Below, piece by piece: positions 1 to 5,696 of a stretch of DNA of 6,019 nt. Source of the stretch: ZC4RG30 sp964456255. GTDB taxonomy: Bacteria; Pseudomonadota; Gammaproteobacteria; Steroidobacterales; Steroidobacteraceae. Made by a program: the position numbers and the translations under genes. Under the pieces are notes generated by a model. That model had not been told where the DNA came from. It saw only the letters and a list, made by a program, of their open reading frames with translations, and searched no databases. Every line of letters begins with the position of its first letter. The first letter of the stretch is position 1. The stretch spans positions 1-6,019 of the forward strand of contig CAYWDZ010000187.1 of NCBI GenBank assembly GCA_964456255.1. Reading direction: 5' to 3'.

Positions 1-66
1 GTGCTTGAGAGATTTCCGCAGCCGGATGATTTGTTGAGCCGTATCGGTCCGCAAGGCCGTGCATGA
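1..66 (+). CDS. C-terminal tail of an upstream gene (partial, unidentified)
   Basis: Frame 1 is the only plus-strand frame open from the window edge. Frame 2 stops at 35-37 and frame 3 at 6-8, while frame 1 runs 21 codons to TGA at 64-66. The tail reads VLERFPQPDDLLSRIGPQGRA. It is too short to identify. The next gene's GTG at 59-61 lies inside it, giving an 8-base overlap of the kind seen in translationally coupled pairs, which supports a real gene ending here. The call rests on this arrangement alone; with only 63 bases the open frame could be chance. Confidence 0.4.
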   Translation: MLERFPQPDDLLSRIGPQGRA

Positions 67-901
67 CGGAGAAGATGTGAGAGTCGATTGGAAGCCCGTG
101 TTTTGGGAGCCAGTTGAAGGAACGGGCGAAAGGCTCATGGCTGGCGTTGTGCTCAATTTTGGTGGCGAGTGGGTTGTGCAGCGCGTCTTGCGCGACGACG
201 TGCTAGAGGGTTTGTACGGCAAGTCCGCCGCAAATCCTCGGCAGCTAATCACACACGCGTTAGAGTTGTGCCTCACGATCGTTCGGGCGGCTGGAGACAG
301 AGGATTGAGCGCTCTCAACGGCCCTGTCATGGGGCTATACCCAGGAGAAGGGCGCACGACGGAAGCCCTAACGATAGGCGATGCGTTTAGGCAGGCCGTG
401 CTGCTTCATGCCAGCTTGGCTCAGTTGGATGGTTGGGATGAGCTGGAGGAGTCGGATTCGCCGGCACCTGAAGAGGTGAATAAGAGATTTTCTACGGAGG
501 TGCGAGAGGTCGTTAGTCGCGCTCGTCCCGAATTGGCAAACTATTTCAATCGGTCAGCGATAGTGGTTCAAGGAGGGATGCCTGTTAAATTCGGCTATCT
601 CTCTGACCAAGCGATTCTGCACTTTTCTGTCTTGCACCCCGTTCGACAGGCGGCAAGCGTGCGTGACGCGCGGGCGCGCCTGTGGGAGCTATCACGCGCT
701 AGGGCGGTTGCAGGGTTCAAGAATGCCGCGCTCATAACGGCCGTTCCTAGGGATGATGAGGTTACCCTTGGTCGCAAGCAGTTGCAGTCGCTACGGGATC
801 ATCGTGTCGAAATTGAACGAGAGGCCGACGCCGTAGAAATGCTGGCCATTTCAGTTACAAGTGTGTCTGAAGCAGCCGAAAGAGTCCTCAGGCTGGCTTA
901 G
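59..901 (+). CDS. Unrecognised 280-residue protein of an accessory region
   Basis: I do not recognise this protein. It looks soluble: no signal peptide, no membrane segment and no cysteine cluster. The N-terminal 45 residues look like beta strands, with a patch reading E24-R-L-M-A-G-V-V-L32. A helical part follows (residues 60-125), then an acidic, Pro-containing linker (about 128-140) and a mixed C-terminal half ending in a helical tail. The N-terminal patch loosely recalls the start of DUF3037-type proteins, but this is weak and not an assignment. GTG at 59 overlaps the previous gene. GTG at 77 is a good alternative because GGAG lies at 68-71, five bases before it, and would shorten the protein by six residues. 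Lower GC than the operon to the right and codons such as ATA, AGA, TTA and CTA suggest horizontal acquisition. Function may be shared with the gene that ends at 66. Confidence 0.8.
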   Translation: MHDGEDVRVDWKPVFWEPVEGTGERLMAGVVLNFGGEWVVQRVLRDDVLEGLYGKSAANPRQLITHALELCLTIVRAAGDRGLSALNGPVMGLYPGEGRTTEALTIGDAFRQAVLLHASLAQLDGWDELEESDSPAPEEVNKRFSTEVREVVSRARPELANYFNRSAIVVQGGMPVKFGYLSDQAILHFSVLHPVRQAASVRDARARLWELSRARAVAGFKNAALITAVPRDDEVTLGRKQLQSLRDHRVEIEREADAVEMLAISVTSVSEAAERVLRLA

Positions 902-924
902 GTCTACAGGCCATGGAAGGCTTC

Positions 925-1092
925 ATGGCATTGCACCTGCGCTGCGCCTGCGGCCGGACCGTTTCGCTGCCGTACAAGCGCGAGTGGGAAGGCCTGCTAC
1001 GCGACCAGCTGTTGCCCCGGTTCAAGTGCAGTGCCTGCGGTCAGCGGCCGAATGACATGAGGCGCGGATGGGCGGTCGACACGACCCCATGA
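925..1092 (+). CDS. Small cysteine-rich zinc-ribbon-like protein (55 residues)
   Basis: A short open frame just after the 280-residue gene encodes MALHLRCACGRTVSLP followed by a basic, amphipathic middle, then FKCSACGQRPND and a short tail to TGA at 1090-1092. Two knuckles, C7-A-C-G and C39-S-A-C-G (numbered from this start), form the four-cysteine pattern of a zinc ribbon; each is followed within a residue by Arg or Gln-Arg. Zinc binding is inferred from the spacing. Similar small CGR-type hypothetical proteins are common in proteobacterial genomes, but their role is unknown to me. I prefer ATG at 925 because GAAGG at 916-920 lies four bases upstream. ATG at 913 would add MEGF but has only AGG two bases away. 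It may be the third gene of the same transcript, 23 bases after the previous stop. It is as GC-rich as the core genes, unlike its neighbour. Confidence 0.6.
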   Translation: MALHLRCACGRTVSLPYKREWEGLLRDQLLPRFKCSACGQRPNDMRRGWAVDTTP

Positions 1093-1095
1093 CCT

Positions 1096-1148
1096 GCGCA
1101 TGTCCGCACATGTCTGGCGCAGTGCGCAGTTGTCTATTGTTGGTGTCT
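1096..1148 (+). repeat. Cluster of short TGTC-containing direct repeats
   Basis: Two adjacent ten-base units, GCGCATGTCC (1096-1105) and GCACATGTCT (1106-1115), differ at two positions. A diverged copy, GCGCAGTTGTCT, lies at 1124-1135, and a further TGTCT is at 1144-1148. The motif starts are spaced about 10, 20 and 13 bases, so the first three lie near one face of the helix. The cluster is non-coding and lies between the small cysteine-rich gene and the tRNA 3' end. Such repeats would suit a DNA-binding protein, for example integrase arm sites or a repressor; that reading is inference. Confidence 0.4.
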
Positions 1149-1156
1149 GTGGAGCT

Positions 1157-1189
1157 TTCCGTATCTGTTCCGTACGGAAGCAGATGGAA
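1157..1189. repeat. Bulged inverted repeat with a perfect 12-base palindrome at its centre
   Basis: The centre is TTCCGTACGGAA (1168-1179). Pairing continues outward as ATCTG (1163-1167) with CAGAT (1181-1185), past one unpaired G at 1180, and as TTCC (1157-1160) with GGAA (1186-1189), past an unpaired GT at 1161-1162. That gives 13 base pairs around a GTAC loop. No run of T follows on either strand, so it is not a typical intrinsic terminator. It sits 22 bases beyond the CCA end of the tRNA gene. It could be a processing or stabilising hairpin of the tRNA precursor, or an operator-like or recombination site. Confidence 0.5.
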
Positions 1190-1211
1190 CCGTCTAACTG
1201 ATTGATTTATA

Positions 1212-1287
1212 TGGCGCTCCCTACCGGATTCGAACCGGTGTACTAGCCTTGAGAGGGCTATGTCCTGGGCCTCTAGACGAAGGGAGC
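1212..1287 (-). tRNA. tRNA-Glu (anticodon CTC)
   Basis: The minus strand folds as a complete 76-base tRNA with encoded CCA. The acceptor stem is GCTCCCT with AGGGAGC, followed by discriminator G and CCA. The D arm is GTC/GAC, the anticodon stem TAGCC/GGCTA, and the T arm ACCGG/CCGGT around TTCGAAT. The seven-base anticodon loop CTCTCAA places CTC at 1251-1253, which reads GAG codons. The 5' third closely matches the E. coli tRNA-Glu I remember, supporting glutamate identity. E. coli uses only a TTC-anticodon species, so this is the second isoacceptor type, and a TTC-anticodon tRNA must exist elsewhere to read GAA. Its 3' end faces the low-GC accessory region, as expected of an integration target whose sequence was restored on insertion. 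Confidence 0.95.
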
Positions 1288-1310
1288 GTGCGCCGGCCCT
1301 GGATGGGCAA

Positions 1311-1346
1311 GGCGCGGTATTATAGGCGGCCTCTATCCATCCTCAA
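1311..1346 (-). promoter_or_regulatory. Minus-strand promoter of the tRNA-Glu gene
   Basis: Read on the minus strand, a perfect TATAAT lies at 1324-1319 and TTGAGG (four of six matches to TTGACA) at 1346-1341, with a 16-base spacer. The bases just after the -10 element are GC-rich (ACCGCGCC), the discriminator type linked to stringent control of stable RNA genes. The predicted start, near 1311-1313, would give a 5' leader of about 25 bases before the mature tRNA end at 1287. On the plus strand the same spot reads TATTAT at 1318-1323, a five-of-six -10 match that could serve pcnB, but I see no convincing -35 element for it. Confidence 0.7.
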
Positions 1347-1373
1347 GTCCTTAATTTCGCCGGAAAACCCGCA

Positions 1374-2870
1374 TTGAATTCTGACTCCGACGCCCCGGCC
1401 GCGCCTGCCTCCACGCCGGCCGGTGCACCGCGCATCATCGCGCGCGCCGAACACTCCATTTCCCGGCGGGGCATTTCCGCCAATGCCCTGCGGGTGCTGT
1501 ACCGTCTGCGTGAGGGTGGCTACCAGGCCTTCCTGGTGGGTGGCTGCCTGCGCGACCTGCTGCTGGGCATCACGCCCAAGGATTTCGACGTTGCCACCAG
1601 TGCGCGGCCCGAGGAGGTCAAGCGCTGCTTTCGCAACTGCCGGCTGATCGGCCGGCGCTTCCGCCTGGCGCATGTGTTCTTCGGGCACGAGATCATCGAG
1701 GTTGCGACCTTCCGTGCCGCCAGCGCGGCACTGCCCGGTACCGATGAGGCCGATGATCCGGACATTCTGCTGGAGGTCGGCGCCAGCGAAGACAACCCCG
1801 ATGCGGAAGCCGAATCCGACCAGGCGCGCGAGCGCGAGGCCGAAGGTGACGCGCAGGATCCCGGTGACCGGCTGCTGGATGAGGGTGGGCGCATCCTGCG
1901 CGACAACACCTACGGCACCATTGAAGACGATGTGTGGCGGCGCGATTTCACCTGCAACGCGCTGTACTACAACATCGAGGACTTCACGCTGTGGGACTAC
2001 GTCGGCGCGGTGGAAGACATCCAGGCGCGGCGCCTGCGGCTGATCGGTGATCCCGAGCAGCGCTATCGCGAAGACCCGGTGCGCATGCTGCGCGCGGCGC
2101 GTTTCGAAGCGAAGCTGGGCTTCAAGCTCGATGCGCCCAGCGACGCCGCACTGGTCCAGCTGCGTGATCTGCTGACGGATGTGCCGGCCGCGCGCCTGTT
2201 CGACGAGACGCTGAAACTGTTCCTCACCGGGCATGGCGTGAAATCCATGGAAGTGCTGCGCCGGCGCGGCCTGTTCGGTGTGCTGTACCCGAACATCGAG
2301 CGCTACCACGCGCAACATCCCGGCGGCCCGGTGGAGAAGCTGCTGATGGCGGGCCTTGCCAACACGGATGAGCGTGTGCAGGCCGGCAAGTCGGTGACGC
2401 CGACCTTCCTGTTCACGCTGCTGCTGTACGGGCCGATTGCTGCGCATATCGAGAAGCAGCCGCCGGAGAACTGGGGCGAGGTGGGCACGATCCTGGATGC
2501 CTGCGATGCCGCGCTGCGCGAGGCCACGCGCCGCGTGACCATCCCCAAGCGCTTCTCGCTGGGCGTGCGCGACATGTTCGCCTTGCAGCCGCAACTGGAA
2601 CACCCGCGCAGCCGGCGCGTGTTGCGGCTGATCGAGCAGCCGCGCTTTCGCGCGGCCTTTGACCTGCTGATGCTGCGCGCGCAGGTCGGCATGGCGCAGC
2701 AGGAGCTGGTGGACTGGTGGTCCGCGCTGCAGGCGGCGCATCCGGCGCAGCGCGAGGAGATGGTGCAGGCGCTGGAGGCGGCCCGTGGCCAGGGCGGTGG
2801 TGGCGCTGAAGGGGCTGGCGGCAGGCCACGTCGTCGGCGGCGCGGGCGGCGGCGTCCTGCGGAATCCTGA
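1374..2870 (+). CDS. pcnB: Poly(A) polymerase I
   Basis: PcnB adds 3' poly(A) tails to RNA in the cytoplasm, marking it for decay by the exonuclease machinery. The protein shows the class II nucleotidyltransferase head: LVGGCLRDLLLG (residues 54-65) then KDFDVAT with the metal-binding pair D70 and D72. FRNCRLIGRRFRLAHV (86-101), RRDFTCNALYY (189-199) and RYREDPVRMLRAARF (230-244) follow, all close to E. coli PcnB as I remember it. The Arg-rich C-terminus (about 484-495) is typical of PcnB rather than of CCA-adding enzymes. An acidic insert of roughly 35 residues lies between TFRAASAAL and LRDNTYGTIEDD. The start is TTG at 1374. After the in-frame TAG at 1323-1325 there is no in-frame ATG or GTG before the conserved ISRRGISANALRVLYRL block, so initiation must be non-ATG. 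A weak GGA lies nine bases upstream. First gene of the five-gene operon. Confidence 0.95.
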   Translation: MNSDSDAPAAPASTPAGAPRIIARAEHSISRRGISANALRVLYRLREGGYQAFLVGGCLRDLLLGITPKDFDVATSARPEEVKRCFRNCRLIGRRFRLAHVFFGHEIIEVATFRAASAALPGTDEADDPDILLEVGASEDNPDAEAESDQAREREAEGDAQDPGDRLLDEGGRILRDNTYGTIEDDVWRRDFTCNALYYNIEDFTLWDYVGAVEDIQARRLRLIGDPEQRYREDPVRMLRAARFEAKLGFKLDAPSDAALVQLRDLLTDVPAARLFDETLKLFLTGHGVKSMEVLRRRGLFGVLYPNIERYHAQHPGGPVEKLLMAGLANTDERVQAGKSVTPTFLFTLLLYGPIAAHIEKQPPENWGEVGTILDACDAALREATRRVTIPKRFSLGVRDMFALQPQLEHPRSRRVLRLIEQPRFRAAFDLLMLRAQVGMAQQELVDWWSALQAAHPAQREEMVQALEAARGQGGGGAEGAGGRPRRRRRGRRRPAES

Positions 2871-2872
2871 AG

Positions 2873-3367
2873 ATGGATGCATCGGTACCGGCTTACATTG
2901 GAGTCGGTAGCAATCTTGGCGAGCCACGCGCGCGCGTGCTGGCCGCCTTTGATGCGCTGGCCGCGTTGCCGCGCACGCAGCTGGTGGCGCGTTCGCGCCT
3001 GTATCGCACCCGACCCTTCGGGCCGGTGAAGCAGGGCGACTTCATCAACGCGGTGGCGCGGCTCGAAACGGGCCTGTCTGCGCGCGAATTGCTGGCTGCC
3101 ATCCGCCGCATCGAAGCCGCGGCCGGGCGCATCCGGGACGAGCGCTGGGGGCCGCGCACCCTGGACCTGGACCTGCTGCTCCATGGCGATACGCGGATCG
3201 ATACGCCCGATCTCACCGTGCCGCACCCGGGTATTGCCGAGCGCAGCTTTGTGCTGGCACCGCTGAGGGATGTTGCGCCTGGACTGGTAGTGCCGGGTGC
3301 CGGCCCCGTGGAAACCCTTCTCAGGGCATTGCCTGCCGATGGCATTGCGGAGATTCTGGACGCATGA
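2873..3367 (+). CDS. folK: 2-amino-4-hydroxy-6-hydroxymethyldihydropteridine pyrophosphokinase (HPPK)
   Basis: FolK transfers pyrophosphate from ATP to 6-hydroxymethyl-7,8-dihydropterin, the step before dihydropteroate synthase in cytoplasmic folate synthesis. Its 164 residues match the usual single-domain length. Hallmarks are the N-terminal YIGVGSNLG (residues 8-16), FINAV with pterin-loop character (58-62), RWGPRTLDLDLLL (91-103) with the two magnesium-binding aspartates D98 and D100, and VPHPGIAERSFVLAPL (116-131). ATG at 2873 follows the pcnB stop by two bases, and GGA at 2861-2863 lies nine bases upstream. Its end overlaps the next gene by four bases. The pcnB-folK order also occurs in E. 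coli. No fused FolB or FolP domain is present. Confidence 0.97.
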   Translation: MDASVPAYIGVGSNLGEPRARVLAAFDALAALPRTQLVARSRLYRTRPFGPVKQGDFINAVARLETGLSARELLAAIRRIEAAAGRIRDERWGPRTLDLDLLLHGDTRIDTPDLTVPHPGIAERSFVLAPLRDVAPGLVVPGAGPVETLLRALPADGIAEILDA

Positions 3368-4017
3368 CCCAGGTGCCGCATCGCTACATCGCCATCGAAG
3401 GCCCCATCGGTGTGGGCAAGACCAGTCTTGCGAAACGACTGGCGTCGACGCTGAACGCGCAGCTGGTGCTGGAGCAGGCCGAGGAGAACCCTTTTCTCGA
3501 GCGTTTCTATCGCAATCCACGCGCGGGCGCGCTGCCGGCACAGCTGTTCTTCCTGTTTCAGCGCGCGCAGCAGCAGACCTCGCTCTCGCAGGCCGACATG
3601 TTCGGCAGCGTGCGCGTGGCCGATTACCTGCTGGCCAAGGATGACCTGTTCGCGCGGATGATCCTCGATGACGAGGAGTACGGCCTGTATCGCCAGGTGC
3701 ACGAGCGCCTGGCCATCAATGCGCCCAGGCCCGATCTGGTGGTGTATCTGCAGGCACCCGTGGACGTGCTGCTGGATCGCATCGCGCGTCGCGGCATCGC
3801 CCACGAGAGCCTGATCGATCGCGCCTACCTGACCAGGCTCAATGAGGCCTATGCGCGCTTCTTTCATGCTTATGAGGAAGGCCCATTGCTGATCGTGAAT
3901 GCCGCTGCCATCGATCCGGTGAGCAATGAGGCCGATTACGAGGAGTTGCTGGGCCTGATCGGGCGTACGGTCCGCGGCCGGCTCTACTACAATCCACTGC
4001 GTAACAAGGGGTTGTAG
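3364..4017 (+). CDS. Deoxynucleoside kinase (dNK family)
   Basis: This is a dNK-family (Pfam dNK) deoxynucleoside kinase, which phosphorylates deoxynucleosides to 5'-monophosphates in cytoplasmic salvage. The P-loop GPIGVGKTS spans residues 13-21. LVLEQAEENPFLERFY (34-49) corresponds to the region carrying the glutamate that contacts the sugar (E37). VADYLLAKDDLFA (85-97) stands where many relatives carry an E-R-S or D-R-S motif; D87 is kept but Tyr replaces Arg. PDLVVYLQAPVDVLLDRIARRG (123-144) covers the core strand and lid start, with arginines at 139, 142 and 143. The 217 residues fit bacterial deoxyadenosine/deoxyguanosine-type enzymes, but I cannot decide the substrate. The start overlaps the folK stop (ATGA), and the stop abuts panB. 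A folK-kinase-panB order is, to my knowledge, found in other proteobacteria, while E. coli lacks this gene here. Confidence 0.9.
   Translation: MTQVPHRYIAIEGPIGVGKTSLAKRLASTLNAQLVLEQAEENPFLERFYRNPRAGALPAQLFFLFQRAQQQTSLSQADMFGSVRVADYLLAKDDLFARMILDDEEYGLYRQVHERLAINAPRPDLVVYLQAPVDVLLDRIARRGIAHESLIDRAYLTRLNEAYARFFHAYEEGPLLIVNAAAIDPVSNEADYEELLGLIGRTVRGRLYYNPLRNKGL
4006..4011 (+). promoter_or_regulatory. Shine-Dalgarno sequence of panB
   Basis: AAGGGG lies six bases before ATG 4018, inside the last codons of the kinase gene. It is the strongest ribosome binding site in the operon, and it favours 4018 over the in-frame ATG at 4036. Strong independent initiation here would let PanB exceed its upstream neighbours. 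Confidence 0.7.
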
Positions 4018-4848
4018 ATGTATACGCAGCTGCAGATGCGCGATTCGGCCCGCCCGCCGGTCACCTTGACCACGCTGGCGAAGATGCGCGCCGAAGGTGA
4101 GCCGATTGCGGCGCTGACCTGCTATGACGCCAGTTACGCGGTGCTCGTGGACGAGGCCAATGCGGACATCGTGCTGGTGGGTGATTCGCTGGGCATGGTG
4201 ATCCAGGGTCACGACACCACGGTGCCGGTCACCATGGACCAGATGGTCTATCACACGCAGGCAGTGTCACGCGGCACGCACCGGCCCTTCCTCGTATCCG
4301 ACCTGCCGTTCATGAGTTACACCTCGCCGGAACAGGCGCTGACCAATTCCGTGCGACTCATGCAGGAAGGTGGGGCGCGCATGGTGAAGCTGGAGAGCGG
4401 CGCCGAGCAGTTGCGCATCGTGGAGTTCCTCACCGATCACGACATTCCCGTGTGCGCGCATCTGGGGTTGCGGCCACAGTCGGTGCACAAGACCGGCGGT
4501 TTTCGCGTGCAGGGTCGGCAACAGGAAGCTGCCGCGCGCATCGTGCAGGAAGCGCAGGAACTGCAGCAGGCGGGCGCTGACATCGTGCTGCTGGAGTGCG
4601 TTCCCAATGAATTGGGCGAGGCTGTGACCAAAGCGCTGCAGGTGCCGGTGATCGGCATCGGAGCGGGCCCGCATGTGAGCGGACAGATCCAGGTGCTGTA
4701 CGACGTGCTCGATATCACTCCGGGACGCAAGCCGAAGTTTGTGCGCAACTTCCAGCAGGGGCTCGATTCACCGCTCGCGGCACTGAAGGCGTACGTCGCG
4801 GCGGTCAAGTCGCGCGAGTACCCCGGCCCGGAGCACTGCTTCTCCTGA
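4018..4848 (+). CDS. panB: 3-methyl-2-oxobutanoate hydroxymethyltransferase (ketopantoate hydroxymethyltransferase)
   Basis: PanB makes ketopantoate from 2-oxoisovalerate and 5,10-methylene-tetrahydrofolate, the committed step of pantothenate and hence coenzyme A synthesis. The TIM-barrel motifs are all present: ALTCYDASYA (residues 32-41), VLVGDSLGMV (52-61) with metal ligand D56, LVSDLPFMSY (92-101) with D95, MVKLESG (122-128) with K124 and E126, CAHLGLRPQSV (146-156), and IVLLECVP (189-196) with catalytic-base candidate E193. These match E. coli D45, D84, K112, E114 and E181 with a steady offset of 11-12. The 276 residues are normal; about ten extra N-terminal residues explain the offset. 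It begins directly after the kinase stop and shares one base with panC (TGATG). Its folate cofactor links it to folK two genes upstream. Confidence 0.98.
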   Translation: MYTQLQMRDSARPPVTLTTLAKMRAEGEPIAALTCYDASYAVLVDEANADIVLVGDSLGMVIQGHDTTVPVTMDQMVYHTQAVSRGTHRPFLVSDLPFMSYTSPEQALTNSVRLMQEGGARMVKLESGAEQLRIVEFLTDHDIPVCAHLGLRPQSVHKTGGFRVQGRQQEAAARIVQEAQELQQAGADIVLLECVPNELGEAVTKALQVPVIGIGAGPHVSGQIQVLYDVLDITPGRKPKFVRNFQQGLDSPLAALKAYVAAVKSREYPGPEHCFS

Positions 4849-5696
4849 TGTTGACCTTCGAAAGCATTGGGCAGGTTCGCCAGCAGGTGCGTGCCTGGCG
4901 TGCCGATGGTCTGACTGTCGGCTTCGTGCCGACCATGGGCTCACTGCACCTGGGGCACATGAGCCTGTTGTCCGCGGCGCGCTTCCGCGCCGACCGGGTG
5001 ATCGCCAGCGTGTTCGTCAATCCCCTGCAGTTTGGTCCCGGCGAGGACTTCGAACGCTATCCGCGCGCGCCCGAGGAAGATGCGCGGTTGCTGGCCGATG
5101 CTGGCTGCGAAGTGCTGTTCCTGCCGGGCGTGGACGAGATCTACCCGAAAGGGCGCGAGAGCGCCACGCGCGTCACCGTCAAGCCGCTGTGCGAGATCCT
5201 CGAGGGCGCGCACCGGCCCGGGCACTTCGACGGCGTGGCCACAATCGTGGCCAAGTTGTTCGGCATCGTGCAGCCGGACATCGCGGTGTTCGGCGAGAAG
5301 GATTACCAGCAGCTGGCCATCGTGCGCCGCATGGTGGCGGACCTGGAGATTCCGGTGGAGATCGTCGGCGCAGCCACGGTCCGTTCGAGTGATGGCCTGG
5401 CGATGAGCTCGCGTAATCGGTATCTCTCGCAGGAAGAGCGCGCACTGGCGCCGCGCATCTTTGCCACCTTGAAGGCCGCGGCGGAGCGCATCCATGCCGG
5501 CGAGCGCAACTACACCGCGTTGTCGGAGTGGGGGGCGAACGAACTGCGCGCGGCGACGATGCAGCCGGATTACTTCGAAGTGCGCGACTCGCAGTCCCTG
5601 CTCACACCCGGCCCCGACAGCCGGGAAGTGGTGATCCTGACGGCCGCGCGTCTTGGCCGCGCCAGATTGATCGACAATATGCGGGTAACCCGCTAG
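4848..5696 (+). CDS. panC: Pantothenate synthetase (pantoate-beta-alanine ligase)
   Basis: PanC activates pantoate with ATP to a pantoyl-adenylate and condenses it with beta-alanine, giving pantothenate. The nucleotidyltransferase-superfamily signatures are intact: FVPTMGSLHLGHMSL (residues 26-40) with the HxGH-type HLGH at 34-37, VFVNPLQFGPGEDFERYPR (55-73), HRPGHFDGVATIVAKLF (122-138), VFGEKDYQQL (147-156), and the KMSKS-like LAMSSRNRYL (184-193). The 282 residues match the family. ATG 4848 overlaps the panB TGA by one base. The nearest GGAG (4830-4833) is 14 bases away, so translation probably depends on reinitiation after panB. Beta-alanine must come from PanD or another source, since panD does not follow. 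The stop codon overlaps that of the convergent queG. Confidence 0.98.
   Translation: MLTFESIGQVRQQVRAWRADGLTVGFVPTMGSLHLGHMSLLSAARFRADRVIASVFVNPLQFGPGEDFERYPRAPEEDARLLADAGCEVLFLPGVDEIYPKGRESATRVTVKPLCEILEGAHRPGHFDGVATIVAKLFGIVQPDIAVFGEKDYQQLAIVRRMVADLEIPVEIVGAATVRSSDGLAMSSRNRYLSQEERALAPRIFATLKAAAERIHAGERNYTALSEWGANELRAATMQPDYFEVRDSQSLLTPGPDSREVVILTAARLGRARLIDNMRVTR

Noticed and set aside
861..1055. Plus-strand open frame of 64 codons overlapping the end of the 280-residue gene
   Set aside because: It overlaps both neighbours in another frame. The competing frame ending at 1092 has a clear four-cysteine pattern and a ribosome binding site, so this one is the shadow.
1157..1189. Intrinsic terminator for the tRNA or the accessory genes
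   Set aside because: The hairpin is strong, but neither strand has a T-run after it, so it is listed as an inverted repeat only.
1373..1375. ATT as a pcnB start, as in E. coli
   Set aside because: This ATT is one base out of frame with the PcnB reading frame; TTG at 1374-1376 is in frame.
1320..2927. Long open frame on the minus strand opposite pcnB, about 535 codons
   Set aside because: It mirrors the codon pattern of the well-identified pcnB, is rich in His, Gln and Arg as expected of an antisense frame in GC-rich DNA, and has no recognisable domain.
2303..4254. Two further long minus-strand open frames opposite folK, the kinase and early panB
   Set aside because: They are antisense frames of confidently identified genes, with low-complexity composition and no motif.
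5681..5693. GCGGG/CCCGC hairpin at the end of panC as a terminator
   Set aside because: The stem has only five base pairs, the loop is three bases, and no T-run follows on either strand.
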